42,090 bases of DNA, from contig CAMNCH010000007.1 of assembly GCA_946534145.1 (NCBI GenBank), positions 1-42,090 on the forward strand, given 5' to 3'. This DNA comes from an uncultured Lachnospiraceae bacterium. Lineage in GTDB: Bacteria; Bacillota; Clostridia; Lachnospirales; Lachnospiraceae. Made by a program: the position numbers and the translations under genes. Under the pieces are notes generated by a model. It made no database searches. It was not told the DNA's origin and saw only the letters and a list, made by a program, of their open reading frames with translations. Below, piece after piece: positions 24,257-32,609 of the stretch; position 1 is the stretch's first letter, and the number at the start of each line of letters is the position of its first letter.

Positions 24257-26293
24257 ATGAGACCAGAATGGAAAGATTTTGTAGGTGGCAAGTGGGAAAA
24301 TGAAATCAACGTACGTGATTTCATCCAGAAGAACTATCATCCCTATGACGGTGATGATACCTTCCTTGCAGGCCCTACACAGAACACCAAAGACTTATGG
24401 GCTATGGTATTAGACCTTCAGAAGAAAGAAAGAGAAGCAGGCGGTGTTCTTGATATGGATACCAAGGTTATCTCCACCATCACTTCTCACGGCCCCGGCT
24501 ATCTTGACAAGAGCAAGGAAACAATCGTAGGTTTCCAGACAGATAAGCCCTTCAAGCGTTCCATGCAGCCTTACGGCGGTATCCGTATGGCAGAAAAGGC
24601 ATGTGCAGACAACGGCTACACCGTTGATCCCGAAATCAGCGAGTTCTTCTCTGTTCACAGAAAGACACATAACGCAGGATGTTTCGATGCTTACAACGAA
24701 GAAATGAGAGCTTGCCGTTCTTCACACGTAATCACAGGTCTTCCCGATGCTTACGGTCGTGGACGTATCATCGGCGACTACAGACGTGTCGCTCTTTACG
24801 GTATCGACAGACTTATCGAGGACAAGCTTGCACAGAAGGCTTCTACCGGACGTGTTATGACAGATGACGTTATCCGTCTTCGTGAAGAACTCTCCGAGCA
24901 GATTGTTGCTCTTAAGATGATGAAGGAAATGGCAGCTTCTTACGGTTGCGACATTTCCAGACCCGCTTCCAACGTTCAGGAAGCTATTCAGGCTACTTAC
25001 TTTGGTTACCTTTCAGCTGTTAAGGAGCAGAACGGTGCAGCTATGTCCCTCGGACGTACCTCTACCTTCATCGACTGCTACGCAGAAAGAGACCTTGCAA
25101 ACGGAACCTTCACCGAGGAGCAGATCCAGGAATTCGTAGATCACTTCATCATGAAGCTTCGTTGCGTTAAGTTCGCACGTACACCTGAATACAACCAGAT
25201 TTTCGCAGGCGATCCCGTTTGGGTAACCGAGTCTATCGGTGGTGTTGGTGTTGACGGACGTCACATGGTAACAAAGATGAGCTTCCGTTACCTCCACACT
25301 TTGACCAACTTAGGTTCCGCTCCCGAGCCCAACCTTACAGTTCTTTGGTCCACCAGACTTCCTCAGAACTTCAAGAAGTTCTGTGCTAAGATGTCTATTC
25401 AGTCAAGCTCCATCCAGTACGAGAACGACGACCTTATGCGTGTAACTCACGGTGATGACTACGGCATCGCTTGCTGCGTATCCTCCATGAGAATCGGTAA
25501 GGAAATGCAGTTCTTCGGCGCTCGTGCAAACCTTGCTAAGTGTCTTCTTTACGCTCTTAACGGCGGTGTTGACGAAGTTACCAAGAAGCAGGTTGGACCT
25601 AAGTACCGCCCTGTAGAAGGTGACTACCTTGACTATGATGACGTTATAGCAAAATTCACCGACATGATGGAATGGCTTGCTGACGTTTATGTAAATACCC
25701 TTAACGTAATTCACTACATGCACGACAAGTACTGCTACGAGAGAGCACAGATGGCTCTTCACGACAGAGACGTTCGCCGTTACTTTGCAACAGGTATGGC
25801 AGGTCTTTCTGTAGTAGCTGACTCACTTTCCGCTATTAAGTACGCTAAGGTTAAAGTTATCCGTGACGAAGACGGTATCATCACCGACTTCGAGACCACC
25901 GGTGACTTCCCTAAGTACGGTAACGACGATGACCGTGTAGACTCCATCGCTACCGAACTTGTACACAAGTTCATGACAATGATCAGAAGACATCACACCT
26001 ACAGAGACGGCTTCCCTACAATGTCAGTTCTTACCATTACCTCTAACGTAACCTACGGTAAGGCAACAGGTAACACCCCTGACGGACGTAGAAAAGGACA
26101 GCCTTTCGCTCCCGGTGCTAACCCTATGCACAACCGCGATACTCACGGTGCAGTTGCTTCCCTTTCCTCAGTTGCTAAGCTTCCTTTCATGGATTCTCAG
26201 GATGGTATCTCCAATACCTTCACTATTATCCCCGGAGCTCTTGGTAAGGAAGACAAGGTATTCGCAGGCGACATCGATCTTGATTTAAAATAA
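24257..26293 (+). CDS. pflB: Pyruvate formate-lyase core subunit, lacking the glycyl radical domain
   Basis: Converts pyruvate and CoA to acetyl-CoA and formate. The 678-aa protein matches the PFL barrel: [20 protein letters not shown] at the start, the two catalytic cysteines C406-C407 in [20 protein letters not shown], and [22 protein letters not shown] near the end. It stops after [17 protein letters not shown] plus a few residues, just where single-chain PFL (about 750 aa) continues into the glycyl radical domain. That domain is the separate gene at 26544. A clean TAA, its own AGGAGG and separate sites for both downstream genes argue against a frameshift. Activity should require assembly with the 82-aa protein and activation by PflA. 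Confidence 0.92.
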   Translation: MRPEWKDFVGGKWENEINVRDFIQKNYHPYDGDDTFLAGPTQNTKDLWAMVLDLQKKEREAGGVLDMDTKVISTITSHGPGYLDKSKETIVGFQTDKPFKRSMQPYGGIRMAEKACADNGYTVDPEISEFFSVHRKTHNAGCFDAYNEEMRACRSSHVITGLPDAYGRGRIIGDYRRVALYGIDRLIEDKLAQKASTGRVMTDDVIRLREELSEQIVALKMMKEMAASYGCDISRPASNVQEAIQATYFGYLSAVKEQNGAAMSLGRTSTFIDCYAERDLANGTFTEEQIQEFVDHFIMKLRCVKFARTPEYNQIFAGDPVWVTESIGGVGVDGRHMVTKMSFRYLHTLTNLGSAPEPNLTVLWSTRLPQNFKKFCAKMSIQSSSIQYENDDLMRVTHGDDYGIACCVSSMRIGKEMQFFGARANLAKCLLYALNGGVDEVTKKQVGPKYRPVEGDYLDYDDVIAKFTDMMEWLADVYVNTLNVIHYMHDKYCYERAQMALHDRDVRRYFATGMAGLSVVADSLSAIKYAKVKVIRDEDGIITDFETTGDFPKYGNDDDRVDSIATELVHKFMTMIRRHHTYRDGFPTMSVLTITSNVTYGKATGNTPDGRRKGQPFAPGANPMHNRDTHGAVASLSSVAKLPFMDSQDGISNTFTIIPGALGKEDKVFAGDIDLDLK

Positions 26294-26322
26294 TTTAAAC
26301 ATCATACAGGAGGTGAATCTCA

Positions 26323-26526
26323 TTGGATCAGAAAGATATGATTGACGATTTGGTTAAGATGCTTGACCAGGATATGAGTAAAGGCGTCGGACACGTTAAC
26401 GTTGACTTCGACGAAAAGGCCGCACAGGCCAAAACCGTGCAGACGATGGGATGCACGGACTGTTCCAGAACCCCTCTTGCATGCAGCGTTCCCACGTTGC
26501 ATCAGGGGCTGGATGATTATGAATAA
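26323..26526 (+). CDS. Small Cys-containing protein resembling a truncated glycyl radical domain
   Basis: A 67-aa protein starting with TTG at 26323, supported by AGGAGGTGA just upstream; the first ATG (26338) is too far away. Residues 8-29 ([20 protein letters not shown] plus DF) align with residues 11-32 of the following glycyl radical protein ([20 protein letters not shown] plus NV), about 10 of 22 identical. The part with the RVSGYA radical loop is missing. It is replaced by a tail with three cysteines, C44, C47 and C54 ([14 protein letters not shown]). It cannot carry the radical. A docking, protective or redox role at the PFL core is inference. It lies between the two PFL halves with short gaps (29 and 17 bases). 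Confidence 0.7.
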   Translation: MDQKDMIDDLVKMLDQDMSKGVGHVNVDFDEKAAQAKTVQTMGCTDCSRTPLACSVPTLHQGLDDYE

Positions 26527-26543
26527 TTAAGGAGGAACTAACA

Positions 26544-26792
26544 ATGGCAACAGTAGCTAACAAACAGCAGGTTGATAACCTTGTTCATTTGCTTGACGGC
26601 TATGTAACAAAAGGCGGACATCACCTTAACGTAAATGTACTTAACAGAGAAACTCTTATTGATGCACAGGCACATCCTGAGAACTATCCTCAGCTCACAA
26701 TCCGTGTATCCGGTTACGCAGTTAACTTCATCAAGTTAACTCCCGAACAGCAGGCAGACGTTATCTCTCGTACATTCCACGAGTCATTCTAA
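26544..26792 (+). CDS. Stand-alone glycyl radical domain of pyruvate formate-lyase (GrcA-like)
   Basis: This 82-aa protein is the C-terminal glycyl radical domain of PFL as a separate chain. It shows [59 protein letters not shown] and the ending [11 protein letters not shown]. The radical glycine is G57 in RVSGYAV. Only about ten residues precede the homologous region, so it is shorter than E. coli GrcA/YfiD (127 aa). A good AAGGAGG precedes the ATG. In E. coli GrcA is a spare part for oxygen-cleaved PFL. Here it appears to be the only radical domain for the core encoded two genes upstream, although another copy could exist elsewhere. It is followed by a terminator. Confidence 0.93.
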   Translation: MATVANKQQVDNLVHLLDGYVTKGGHHLNVNVLNRETLIDAQAHPENYPQLTIRVSGYAVNFIKLTPEQQADVISRTFHESF

Positions 26793-26808
26793 TTACAAGA
26801 TGCTTAAG

Positions 26809-26836
26809 AGGGTCCGGAGTAATCCGGGCCCTTTTT
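26809..26836 (+). terminator. Terminator or attenuator between the pfl genes and pflA
   Basis: AGGGTCCGGA (26809-26818) pairs with TCCGGGCCCT (26823-26832) through one G-U pair, has a GTAA loop and runs into TTTTT. Partial read-through would give less activase than lyase. Confidence 0.88.
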
Positions 26837-26854
26837 GCAAAAGAAGGATTAATT

Positions 26855-27613
26855 ATGCAAGGTAGAATTCATTCACTTGAAAGTTTTGGAACCGTAGACG
26901 GTCCCGGCGTAAGATACGTTGTATTTATGCAAGGCTGCCCCATGAGATGCAAATACTGTCACAATCCCGACACCTGGGAAGTGAACGCCGGCACCCTTAT
27001 GGACGCCGACTACATAATTGAACAGTATGAACGCAATAAAGGCTTCTATACCGACGGTGGCATCACCGTTACGGGCGGTGAGCCTTTGCTTCAGATTGAT
27101 TTCATTACCGAACTTTTTGAAAAGGCCAAGGCCAAAGGAATCCATACATGTATCGATTCTTCCGGCATCACCTTTAACCCTGACAGCCCTGAAGTTATGG
27201 CCAAATTTGATAAGCTTATGCCCCTTACCAATCTGGTAATGCTTGACATTAAGCACATCGACGACGAACATCATTTAGAGCTTACCAAGCAGCACAACAA
27301 AAACATTCTTGCTTTTGCCCAGTACTTAAGCGATAAGGGTGTAGATACTTGGATTCGTCACGTTGTTGTACCCGGTATCACCGACGATGAAGAATATCTT
27401 TACAAGCTTGGTTACTTTATCGGCGGCCTCAAGACTTTAAGGGCCCTTGACGTACTTCCTTACCACGACATGGGTAAGGTTAAATACGAGAAACTCGGCA
27501 TCGACTATCCTCTCAAGGATACGCCTCCCATGGATAAGACCATTCTTTTGGATAAAAAGAAAGCCATTATCGATGGTATCAAGGCTCGCAGAGCCGAACT
27601 TGAAAAGGCATAA
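26855..27613 (+). CDS. pflA: Pyruvate formate-lyase activating enzyme (radical SAM)
   Basis: Uses a [4Fe-4S] cluster and SAM to abstract a hydrogen from the glycine of the radical domain. The 252-aa protein has the N-terminal IHSLESFGTVDGPGVRYVVF motif, the cluster cysteines C28, C32 and C35 (GCPMRCKYCHNP), GGITVTGGEPLLQ for SAM binding, and later DIKHID and VVPGITDDEE. It is full length. AAGGA lies seven bases before the start. It follows the split lyase genes after a terminator, so expression is lower or partly independent. Its substrate here should be the small separate radical domain, alone or bound to the core. Confidence 0.95.
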   Translation: MQGRIHSLESFGTVDGPGVRYVVFMQGCPMRCKYCHNPDTWEVNAGTLMDADYIIEQYERNKGFYTDGGITVTGGEPLLQIDFITELFEKAKAKGIHTCIDSSGITFNPDSPEVMAKFDKLMPLTNLVMLDIKHIDDEHHLELTKQHNKNILAFAQYLSDKGVDTWIRHVVVPGITDDEEYLYKLGYFIGGLKTLRALDVLPYHDMGKVKYEKLGIDYPLKDTPPMDKTILLDKKKAIIDGIKARRAELEKA

Positions 27614-27699
27614 AGTTTTTTAATAGTTTACCGATATAATACTTGGTGACTGACAAGTCAATGTCCAATCGTGTTTATTTTCTTTTAAGATATGATTTG

Positions 27700-27728
27700 T
27701 TGCATCTTTCAAAAAAATGTAATACAAT
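27700..27728 (+). promoter_or_regulatory. Promoter of the ferredoxin gene
   Basis: TTGCAT (27700-27705), a 17-base spacer and TACAAT (27723-27728), 42 bases before the start codon. Confidence 0.6.
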
Positions 27729-27770
27729 TATCGCGGTTGGTTAATTAAGAATATAAGGAGGACTAATACT

Positions 27771-27941
27771 ATGGCATTTGTTATTGGTGATTCTTGCGTA
27801 TCTTGCGGTTCCTGCGAATCTCAGTGCCCCGTTGGCGCTATCTCTGCAGGCGATTCCAAATTCGAAATCGACGCAAATACTTGCATTTCCTGTGGTTCCT
27901 GCGCAGGCCAGTGTCCTGTAGGAGCTATTTCCGAGGAATAA
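27771..27941 (+). CDS. 2[4Fe-4S] ferredoxin (clostridial type)
   Basis: A 56-aa electron carrier. Two cluster motifs are intact: C9, C12, C15 and C19 (CVSCGSCESQCPVGAI), and C38, C41, C44 and C48 (CISCGSCAGQCPVGAI). The two halves are near repeats, as in clostridial ferredoxins. AAGGAGG precedes the ATG. It has its own promoter and a terminator, so it is a monocistronic gene. Its place after pflA suggests, without proof, that it helps reduce the activase cluster; it would also serve general low-potential electron transfer. Confidence 0.95.
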   Translation: MAFVIGDSCVSCGSCESQCPVGAISAGDSKFEIDANTCISCGSCAGQCPVGAISEE

Positions 27942-27958
27942 TTTTAAACAGGATTGAG

Positions 27959-27990
27959 ACAGCCCCATGTTTACGCATGGGGCTGTTTTA
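27959..27990 (+). terminator. Terminator of the ferredoxin gene
   Basis: An 11-bp perfect stem, ACAGCCCCATG (27959-27969) with CATGGGGCTGT (27976-27986), a six-base loop and a short TTTA tail. Confidence 0.85.
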
Positions 27991-28059
27991 TTGTTCAAAA
28001 ATACCCCTTTCGCTTAATATGTTGCATAAAATTTAGTGGTATTAATTTAAATAAAACTC

Positions 28060-28088
28060 TTGCGAATCAAAAACTTTTCGTATATAGT
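28060..28088 (+). promoter_or_regulatory. Promoter of the flavin electron-transfer locus
   Basis: TTGCGA (28060-28065), a 17-base spacer and TATAGT (28083-28088), 63 bases before the first gene. Confidence 0.6.
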
Positions 28089-28106
28089 ATCACTGTCGGC
28101 CGAAAT

Positions 28107-28122
28107 GTTAGCATTTGCTAAC
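28107..28122. promoter_or_regulatory. Palindromic operator, GTTAGC/GCTAAC type
   Basis: GTTAGCA-TT-TGCTAAC is a perfect 16-bp palindrome lying about 12 bases after the expected transcription start. Its half sites resemble those of DtxR/IdeR iron repressors, though the spacing is wider than in that consensus. Confidence 0.5.
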
Positions 28123-28151
28123 TCAAATGAATATATTAAGGAGAATGGTTA

Positions 28152-29540
28152 ATGAAAAAGAAAATCTTATCCGTAGCTTTGTCTGCGGTATTTGTTCTTT
28201 CTATGTCCGCGTGCTCCGAAAAGGCACCGGAATCTGTGGCTCAAGTTTCCACAGAAGTTTCAACAGAGGTTGAAGCCTCAGTATCTGCAACCGAGAATGA
28301 CGGTACATATGTAGTTATGAATATCCCTTACGGTGATTTCTTTGCCGCAGAATTTGAAGGCGGTGAAAATGTTGACGCCGTAACAAGCGCCACCATGAAC
28401 AAAGCTGCCAACGAAAATCTTACAGGCGGCACCTATCACCTTGAAGATAACAGCAAAATTCTGGGTGTTTCCTTCCCCGTACTTGTAAAAGAAGGAGTTT
28501 CTCTTGATGATTCTTTAAAGGTTGCAGACGAAGCAGCCCTTTATGCAGCCGCAGACTTTTCTTACACAGAGTTAAGCGACGTTCCTGCTTATTACAAAGA
28601 ATTAAGCGTTGATGAATCCGGCAAGTTCGTATTAGGCGAAACCCTCGGTGAATCCGAAGAGCTTTCAGGCGATACAGCTTCCGTTAACACAGCAACTCCC
28701 TGGGGCGATTACGAAATCGACCTTGACCAGTCCCTTTCAGAGTTAACAGTTTTTGCAGCCAAGGTTCACACCACCGACGGTGCTTCCTACGGTTTCCGCT
28801 CTCTTGAAAACCTCTGGAGAGGCTTCGAGATTGCTTTTGCCACCACCGATTCCTACGTTGAACCCCACGGCAATACCGTAGTTTATGAGCCCTATGCAGA
28901 CCTTCCCGGCAAGACCGTTGATGAAGTTGTTCTTTATACCAAAGAAGGTATTAAGAAGATAAACGTTAACCTCTATCTTCCTCTGAAGTTTGACAACACT
29001 CTCGAGGTTGCAAATGCCAAGGTTTCCGATAAGTCCGCTTCTGTTACCGTTGAGGGTTATCCCGAAGGTTATGATTTCGCCTATGAAGTTTCAGGCGACA
29101 GCACCGACATCTCCTGCGATGGTTCAAACGTAAACTGGGAGAATGCCATTGCCGGAACCTACACCCTTAACGTAACCGACAATTCAGGCGTATACGCTCC
29201 CTACAGCACCAGCTTTGTTCTGTCTACCGATAAGGCAGTTGCAGTTGCCAAAGAAGACGGAATTGAAAAGGCAAAAGACGCTTCCGATGAAGAGTTCACA
29301 GCTTACATCAAGAACATCACATCCTATGTGGTAAACGGTGAAGAAGTTGCGGGAAGCGGCAAGCGCGGTGCCAAGATTATCACTGAAGACGGCTCAGCCG
29401 ACAAGACCCTTAACAAGGTATTCAAGGAAGTGGGCGAATACGAAGTAGTTATTAAATCCGCCGGTTTCCCTGATGTTACCATTAAAGTTAATGTAACAGA
29501 AGTTGCCCCCGAAGAAGAGAAAAAAGAGGGCAAGCACTAA
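28152..29540 (+). CDS. Lipoprotein, possibly Tp47-like, of the flavin electron-transfer locus
   Basis: A 462-aa exported lipoprotein: signal peptide MKKKILSVALSAVFVLSMSA with the lipidated cysteine C21. After a Ser/Thr/Glu-rich spacer (about 22-50), residues 51-110 contain YVVMNIPYGDFF and DAVTSATMNKA, and residues 180-260 contain TPWGDYEIDL and YGFRSLENLWRGFEIAF. These segments remind me of Firmicute proteins annotated as Tp47-like, but I am not sure. VTSAT (77-81) looks like the SGAT motif of flavinylated FMN-binding domains, but the surrounding fold is not clearly that domain. A beta-sandwich region (about 290-455) and a charged C-terminus complete it. It heads the operon and should sit outside the membrane, perhaps as ligand- or electron-accepting component. 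Confidence 0.65.
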   Translation: MKKKILSVALSAVFVLSMSACSEKAPESVAQVSTEVSTEVEASVSATENDGTYVVMNIPYGDFFAAEFEGGENVDAVTSATMNKAANENLTGGTYHLEDNSKILGVSFPVLVKEGVSLDDSLKVADEAALYAAADFSYTELSDVPAYYKELSVDESGKFVLGETLGESEELSGDTASVNTATPWGDYEIDLDQSLSELTVFAAKVHTTDGASYGFRSLENLWRGFEIAFATTDSYVEPHGNTVVYEPYADLPGKTVDEVVLYTKEGIKKINVNLYLPLKFDNTLEVANAKVSDKSASVTVEGYPEGYDFAYEVSGDSTDISCDGSNVNWENAIAGTYTLNVTDNSGVYAPYSTSFVLSTDKAVAVAKEDGIEKAKDASDEEFTAYIKNITSYVVNGEEVAGSGKRGAKIITEDGSADKTLNKVFKEVGEYEVVIKSAGFPDVTIKVNVTEVAPEEEKKEGKH

Positions 29541-29568
29541 TCAATACAGAAAGGATTAATATTGCCAC

Positions 29569-30678
29569 ATGGTATTTTTAATAGCGATACTCACGGCGAT
29601 ATTGTTTGTCCTGATATTCGAAAAACCTCTCAAAAAGAATCCGGTACCTTTCTACCTGATTTTTGCAGGATCATCCCTTGCCGTTGTCATCGTTGACAGG
29701 CTTGGGATATCCTTTGAGGGTTTTTTTGGCAATTACATATACCCCTTATTCAGTAAGGCAACTTTGGGTGCAGGCTTCTTTGTCCTTGTGATGTATGCCG
29801 TTACCTTCAAGAACGGCTCCCGCGCCATAAAGCTGCTTATGTCTCTCAGGGGAGAGCTCTCCATAATTGCTTCGATTCTTACTCTCGGACACATTGTCGC
29901 TTACGGAATTACATATTTATCCAGGCTTTTCACCGCTCCTTCCAAAATGCAGCCGGTAGTGCTCACTGCCACGATTTTTTCTGTCGTGATGGTTGTAGTT
30001 TTGATGCCTCTTTTTGTCACTTCTTTCAAAAAAATCAGGCGCAAAATGAATCCCCTTAAGTGGAAAAAGCTACAACGGTTTGCCTACGGCTTCTATTTTC
30101 TCGTATATCTCCATGTAGTGCTCTTTAACATCACAGCCGCTTTGAGGGGCTCAGAACGCTCCATAATTAACGTGAGTGTATATTCGGCAGTATTCCTCTG
30201 GTACCTGATATGCAGAATCCTTAAATACCGCAGTACAAAGAATAAAAACCTGAATCTGAATCTTTACAGATACGTGTCCCTTGTCATAGTTCTGGCATTA
30301 TCTGTCGGATTATTCTTTGCACTTAAGGGTAATACCGCTGCCAAAGAAAGCGATGCGCCGGAAGAAGCCACAATTTCCGAGCCGCAGCCCGCCAAAGAAA
30401 CCGCAGTTGTGGATGGGACTTACAGTGCTACCGCTCTCGGCTACGAAGGAAATATCACAGTAGAAATAGTTGTTAAAGACGGCGAAGTAACGGATGTTTA
30501 TTTCTCTTCTTACGAGGATGACGAAGAATACAAGACTTATTCCGACGACCTTATTAAGGCCATCAAAGAGCATCCCCTGGACAACATTGATACTGTCAGC
30601 GGAGCTACTTTTTCCACCCGCGGAGTCATTAAAGCTTATGAAGCAGCCCTTAAAAAAGCGGGGATTGAAAAGCAATAA
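29569..30678 (+). CDS. Ferric-reductase-like membrane protein fused to an FMN-binding domain
   Basis: A 369-aa membrane protein. About seven hydrophobic helices fill residues 1-270, with conserved-position histidines in LTLGHIVAYG and FYFLVYLHVVLF, like the heme-binding ferric-reductase/MsrQ membrane domain. The C-terminal part (about 285-369) is an FMN-binding domain: YSATALGYEGNITVEIVVKD, then DTVSGATFSTRG, in which T347 is the expected site of covalent FMN attachment. Electrons could pass from the membrane through heme to the extracytosolic FMN. The ATG has only a distant AAGGA (13 bases). The ApbE gene needed for flavinylation follows 21 bases later, a strong functional link. Confidence 0.87.
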   Translation: MVFLIAILTAILFVLIFEKPLKKNPVPFYLIFAGSSLAVVIVDRLGISFEGFFGNYIYPLFSKATLGAGFFVLVMYAVTFKNGSRAIKLLMSLRGELSIIASILTLGHIVAYGITYLSRLFTAPSKMQPVVLTATIFSVVMVVVLMPLFVTSFKKIRRKMNPLKWKKLQRFAYGFYFLVYLHVVLFNITAALRGSERSIINVSVYSAVFLWYLICRILKYRSTKNKNLNLNLYRYVSLVIVLALSVGLFFALKGNTAAKESDAPEEATISEPQPAKETAVVDGTYSATALGYEGNITVEIVVKDGEVTDVYFSSYEDDEEYKTYSDDLIKAIKEHPLDNIDTVSGATFSTRGVIKAYEAALKKAGIEKQ

Positions 30679-30699
30679 AAAAACTGTTATAAAGAGAAC

Positions 30700-31731
30700 A
30701 TGATTAGAAAAAACATAAAGATTATTGCGCTGTGTGCGCTTGTTATACTGACTGTCTGCGTGGCTTTGATACTTCGCACTTTAAGACACGAATCCACTTA
30801 CGAGACGTCTTTTTTTGCCATGGACACCTTCATGTCCGTCAAAGCAACGGGGCATAATCCCAAGGCCTCTGTAGAGGCTGTCAGGGACGCTATTATGGCT
30901 CTCGACAACGATTTATCCGTCACCAATCCCGAAAGCATTGTATACCGCCTCAACGAGACCGGTGCGTGTGTTGCGGATGACGACCTTATTTTTCTGCTTA
31001 ACAAGAGTGCTGAAGCCAGGGAACTTTCGAATGGTGCCTTTAACATTTCTGTCTATCCCATCATGAAAGAATGGGGCTTTACTGGCAATGAGTTCAAGGT
31101 TCCCGAGGAGGCTGTTCTGAATGACCTTTGTAAGGCACTTTCCGTAGCTGAGATTTCCTACACAAATTCAGGCGAGCCTGTCAAACTGTCCGAAGGAACT
31201 ATGATAGATTTCGGCGGTATAGCCAAGGGATACGCTTCTAAAATCGCCGGAGACATATTTGCCGGTCATAAAATAAAGTCTGCACTTATTAATCTCGGCG
31301 GCAACGTTTACGCAATAGGCAAAAAGCCCGACGGCTCACTTTGGAACGTAGCCGTCAACTCTCCCGATGAAACGCACAAGTATCTGGGAATTCTTTCTTT
31401 ATCCGACAAGGCTGTCATAACTTCCGGCGGATATGAGAGATACTTTGAAAAAGAAGGCGTCATCTATCACCACATAATCGACCCTTCCACAGGTTATCCC
31501 GCCCGCTCGGGTGCACAGTCCGTGACCATTGTTTCAGATGATCCCACTCTCGCTGACGCTCTTTCCACAGCCCTCTTTGTCATGGGTCTTGACGGAGCGG
31601 CTGAACTGTGGCGCAGTAATAGCGCACTTTTTGACTTTATTTTCTACGACGATAAAGGAAATCTATTCATCACGGAAGGAGTTAAGGATGTCTTCTCGTC
31701 CGATATCGCTTTCGAAGTTATCCAAAAATAA
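30700..31731 (+). CDS. apbE: FAD:protein FMN transferase
   Basis: Transfers FMN from FAD to a threonine of target proteins outside the membrane. The 343-aa protein has an N-terminal membrane helix (about 7-26), FFAMDTFMSVKATG, SLTN-like LDNDLSVTNPESIVYRLN, the MIDFGGIAKGYASK motif, LINLGGNVYAIG, and HHIIDPSTGYPA with magnesium and FAD ligands. The target in this operon is most likely the FMN-binding domain encoded directly upstream. The next gene starts inside its last 44 bases, so the two are translationally coupled. Confidence 0.95.
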   Translation: MIRKNIKIIALCALVILTVCVALILRTLRHESTYETSFFAMDTFMSVKATGHNPKASVEAVRDAIMALDNDLSVTNPESIVYRLNETGACVADDDLIFLLNKSAEARELSNGAFNISVYPIMKEWGFTGNEFKVPEEAVLNDLCKALSVAEISYTNSGEPVKLSEGTMIDFGGIAKGYASKIAGDIFAGHKIKSALINLGGNVYAIGKKPDGSLWNVAVNSPDETHKYLGILSLSDKAVITSGGYERYFEKEGVIYHHIIDPSTGYPARSGAQSVTIVSDDPTLADALSTALFVMGLDGAAELWRSNSALFDFIFYDDKGNLFITEGVKDVFSSDIAFEVIQK

Positions 31732-32095
31732 CCTCATACTGTTTGTGTGCTTAATACTCGTGGCCGGCGTTCTTTATCCCTTATTGAACCGTTCCGGCAG
31801 CGAAGGTTCCGTAGCCGTCATTGAAATAGACGGTGAGGAATACACCCGCGTGGATTTGTCTCAGGATACCGTTTTTACGGTACCCACTCCCGCAGGCATC
31901 AACACGGTAAAGGTTTCCAATCATGAAATAAGCGTAGAATCCGCGGACTGCCCCGATAAAATCTGCGTTAATCAAGCCGCCATACATCAGTCCGGGGAGA
32001 TTATAGTCTGCCTCCCCCACAAGCTTGTCATCACCGTTATTACCGACACTGCCAAAGAAAGCGAGGAGCCTCAAATCGATGCTGTTACAGAATAA
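31688..32095 (+). CDS. NusG domain II protein (EetA-like)
   Basis: A 135-aa protein with a short cytoplasmic start, one membrane helix (about 15-33) and an extracytosolic NusG-II/DUF1312 domain (about 43-122: VAVIEIDGEEYTRVDLSQD, ISVESADCPDKICVNQAAIH, IIVCLPHKLVITV). Proteins of this type occur beside Rnf and flavinyl electron-transfer genes, and EetA of the Listeria system is comparable by my recollection. The start at 31688, with GGAG nearby, lies within the end of apbE; a longer reading begins far inside apbE and has no site. A CPDKICV motif with two cysteines is conserved in such domains. Confidence 0.82.
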   Translation: MSSRPISLSKLSKNNLILFVCLILVAGVLYPLLNRSGSEGSVAVIEIDGEEYTRVDLSQDTVFTVPTPAGINTVKVSNHEISVESADCPDKICVNQAAIHQSGEIIVCLPHKLVITVITDTAKESEEPQIDAVTE

Positions 32096-32609
32096 TCCGG
32101 GCAAAAGAAAAACCCCCGCAGTCTTAGTGGCTCAGTCGGGAGTTTTAATAGCGCTTGCTCTTGTATTCAGTTACGTGGAGCATCTTATACCCATACCCAC
32201 ACCGGTTCCGGGTATTAAAATAGGTCTTGCCAACCTGGTATCCCTTACCGGACTTTTCTTTTTACATCCCGCACAGGTATTTATTATACTTGTGTCAAGA
32301 ATATTGCTGGCGGGGCTCATGTTCGGTAATATGTCCACCATCATCTACAGTCTTGCGGGCGGTGTAGTGAGTTTCCTGATAATGTATCTGTTTAAAAGAC
32401 TTAAATTATTCTCTGCTACGGGCATAAGTATGCTGGGCGGAGTATTTCACAACCTCGCCCAGCTCTCTGTGGCTTGCATTATATTAAGCAGTACTTCTCT
32501 GTTAATGTACCTTCCCGTATTGATAATAGCGGGAGTCGTAAGCGGTCTCCTCATAGGAACCGTTACCGAACTTGTATCCAAAACCGTTCAAAAGAACTTC
32601 TACTCCTGA
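32079..32609 (+). CDS. Gx transporter family membrane protein (EetB-like)
   Basis: A 176-aa polytopic membrane protein with five or six helices and the motif IPTPVPGIKIGLANLVSL, which marks the Gx transporter family, also annotated as heptaprenyl diphosphate synthase component I. Companion genes here (NusG-II, ApbE, FMN-binding protein) fit the EetA/EetB-type electron-transfer neighbourhood rather than isoprenoid synthesis, but its exact job is unknown. The start at 32079 uses GAGGAG about ten bases upstream and overlaps the preceding gene by 17 bases. Its last ten bases overlap the end of dnaB on the other strand, with no terminator between them. Confidence 0.83.
   Translation: MLLQNNPGKRKTPAVLVAQSGVLIALALVFSYVEHLIPIPTPVPGIKIGLANLVSLTGLFFLHPAQVFIILVSRILLAGLMFGNMSTIIYSLAGGVVSFLIMYLFKRLKLFSATGISMLGGVFHNLAQLSVACIILSSTSLLMYLPVLIIAGVVSGLLIGTVTELVSKTVQKNFYS

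Noticed and set aside
26294..26543. A frameshift or sequencing error that breaks a single-chain pflB
   Set aside because: The core ends with a clean stop, both small genes have well-placed ribosome binding sites, the small radical-domain protein starts before its conserved region, and the middle protein is a second diverged copy of that region, not a missing piece.
31529..31687. A long N-terminal extension of the NusG-II protein reaching back into apbE
   Set aside because: The extension has no ribosome binding site, lies wholly in another frame of apbE, and the membrane helix expected at the N-terminus follows the later ATG.
32025..32078. A longer N-terminus of the Gx protein
   Set aside because: The reading is out of frame with the NusG-II gene and lacks a Shine-Dalgarno; GAGGAG correctly spaces ATG 32079.
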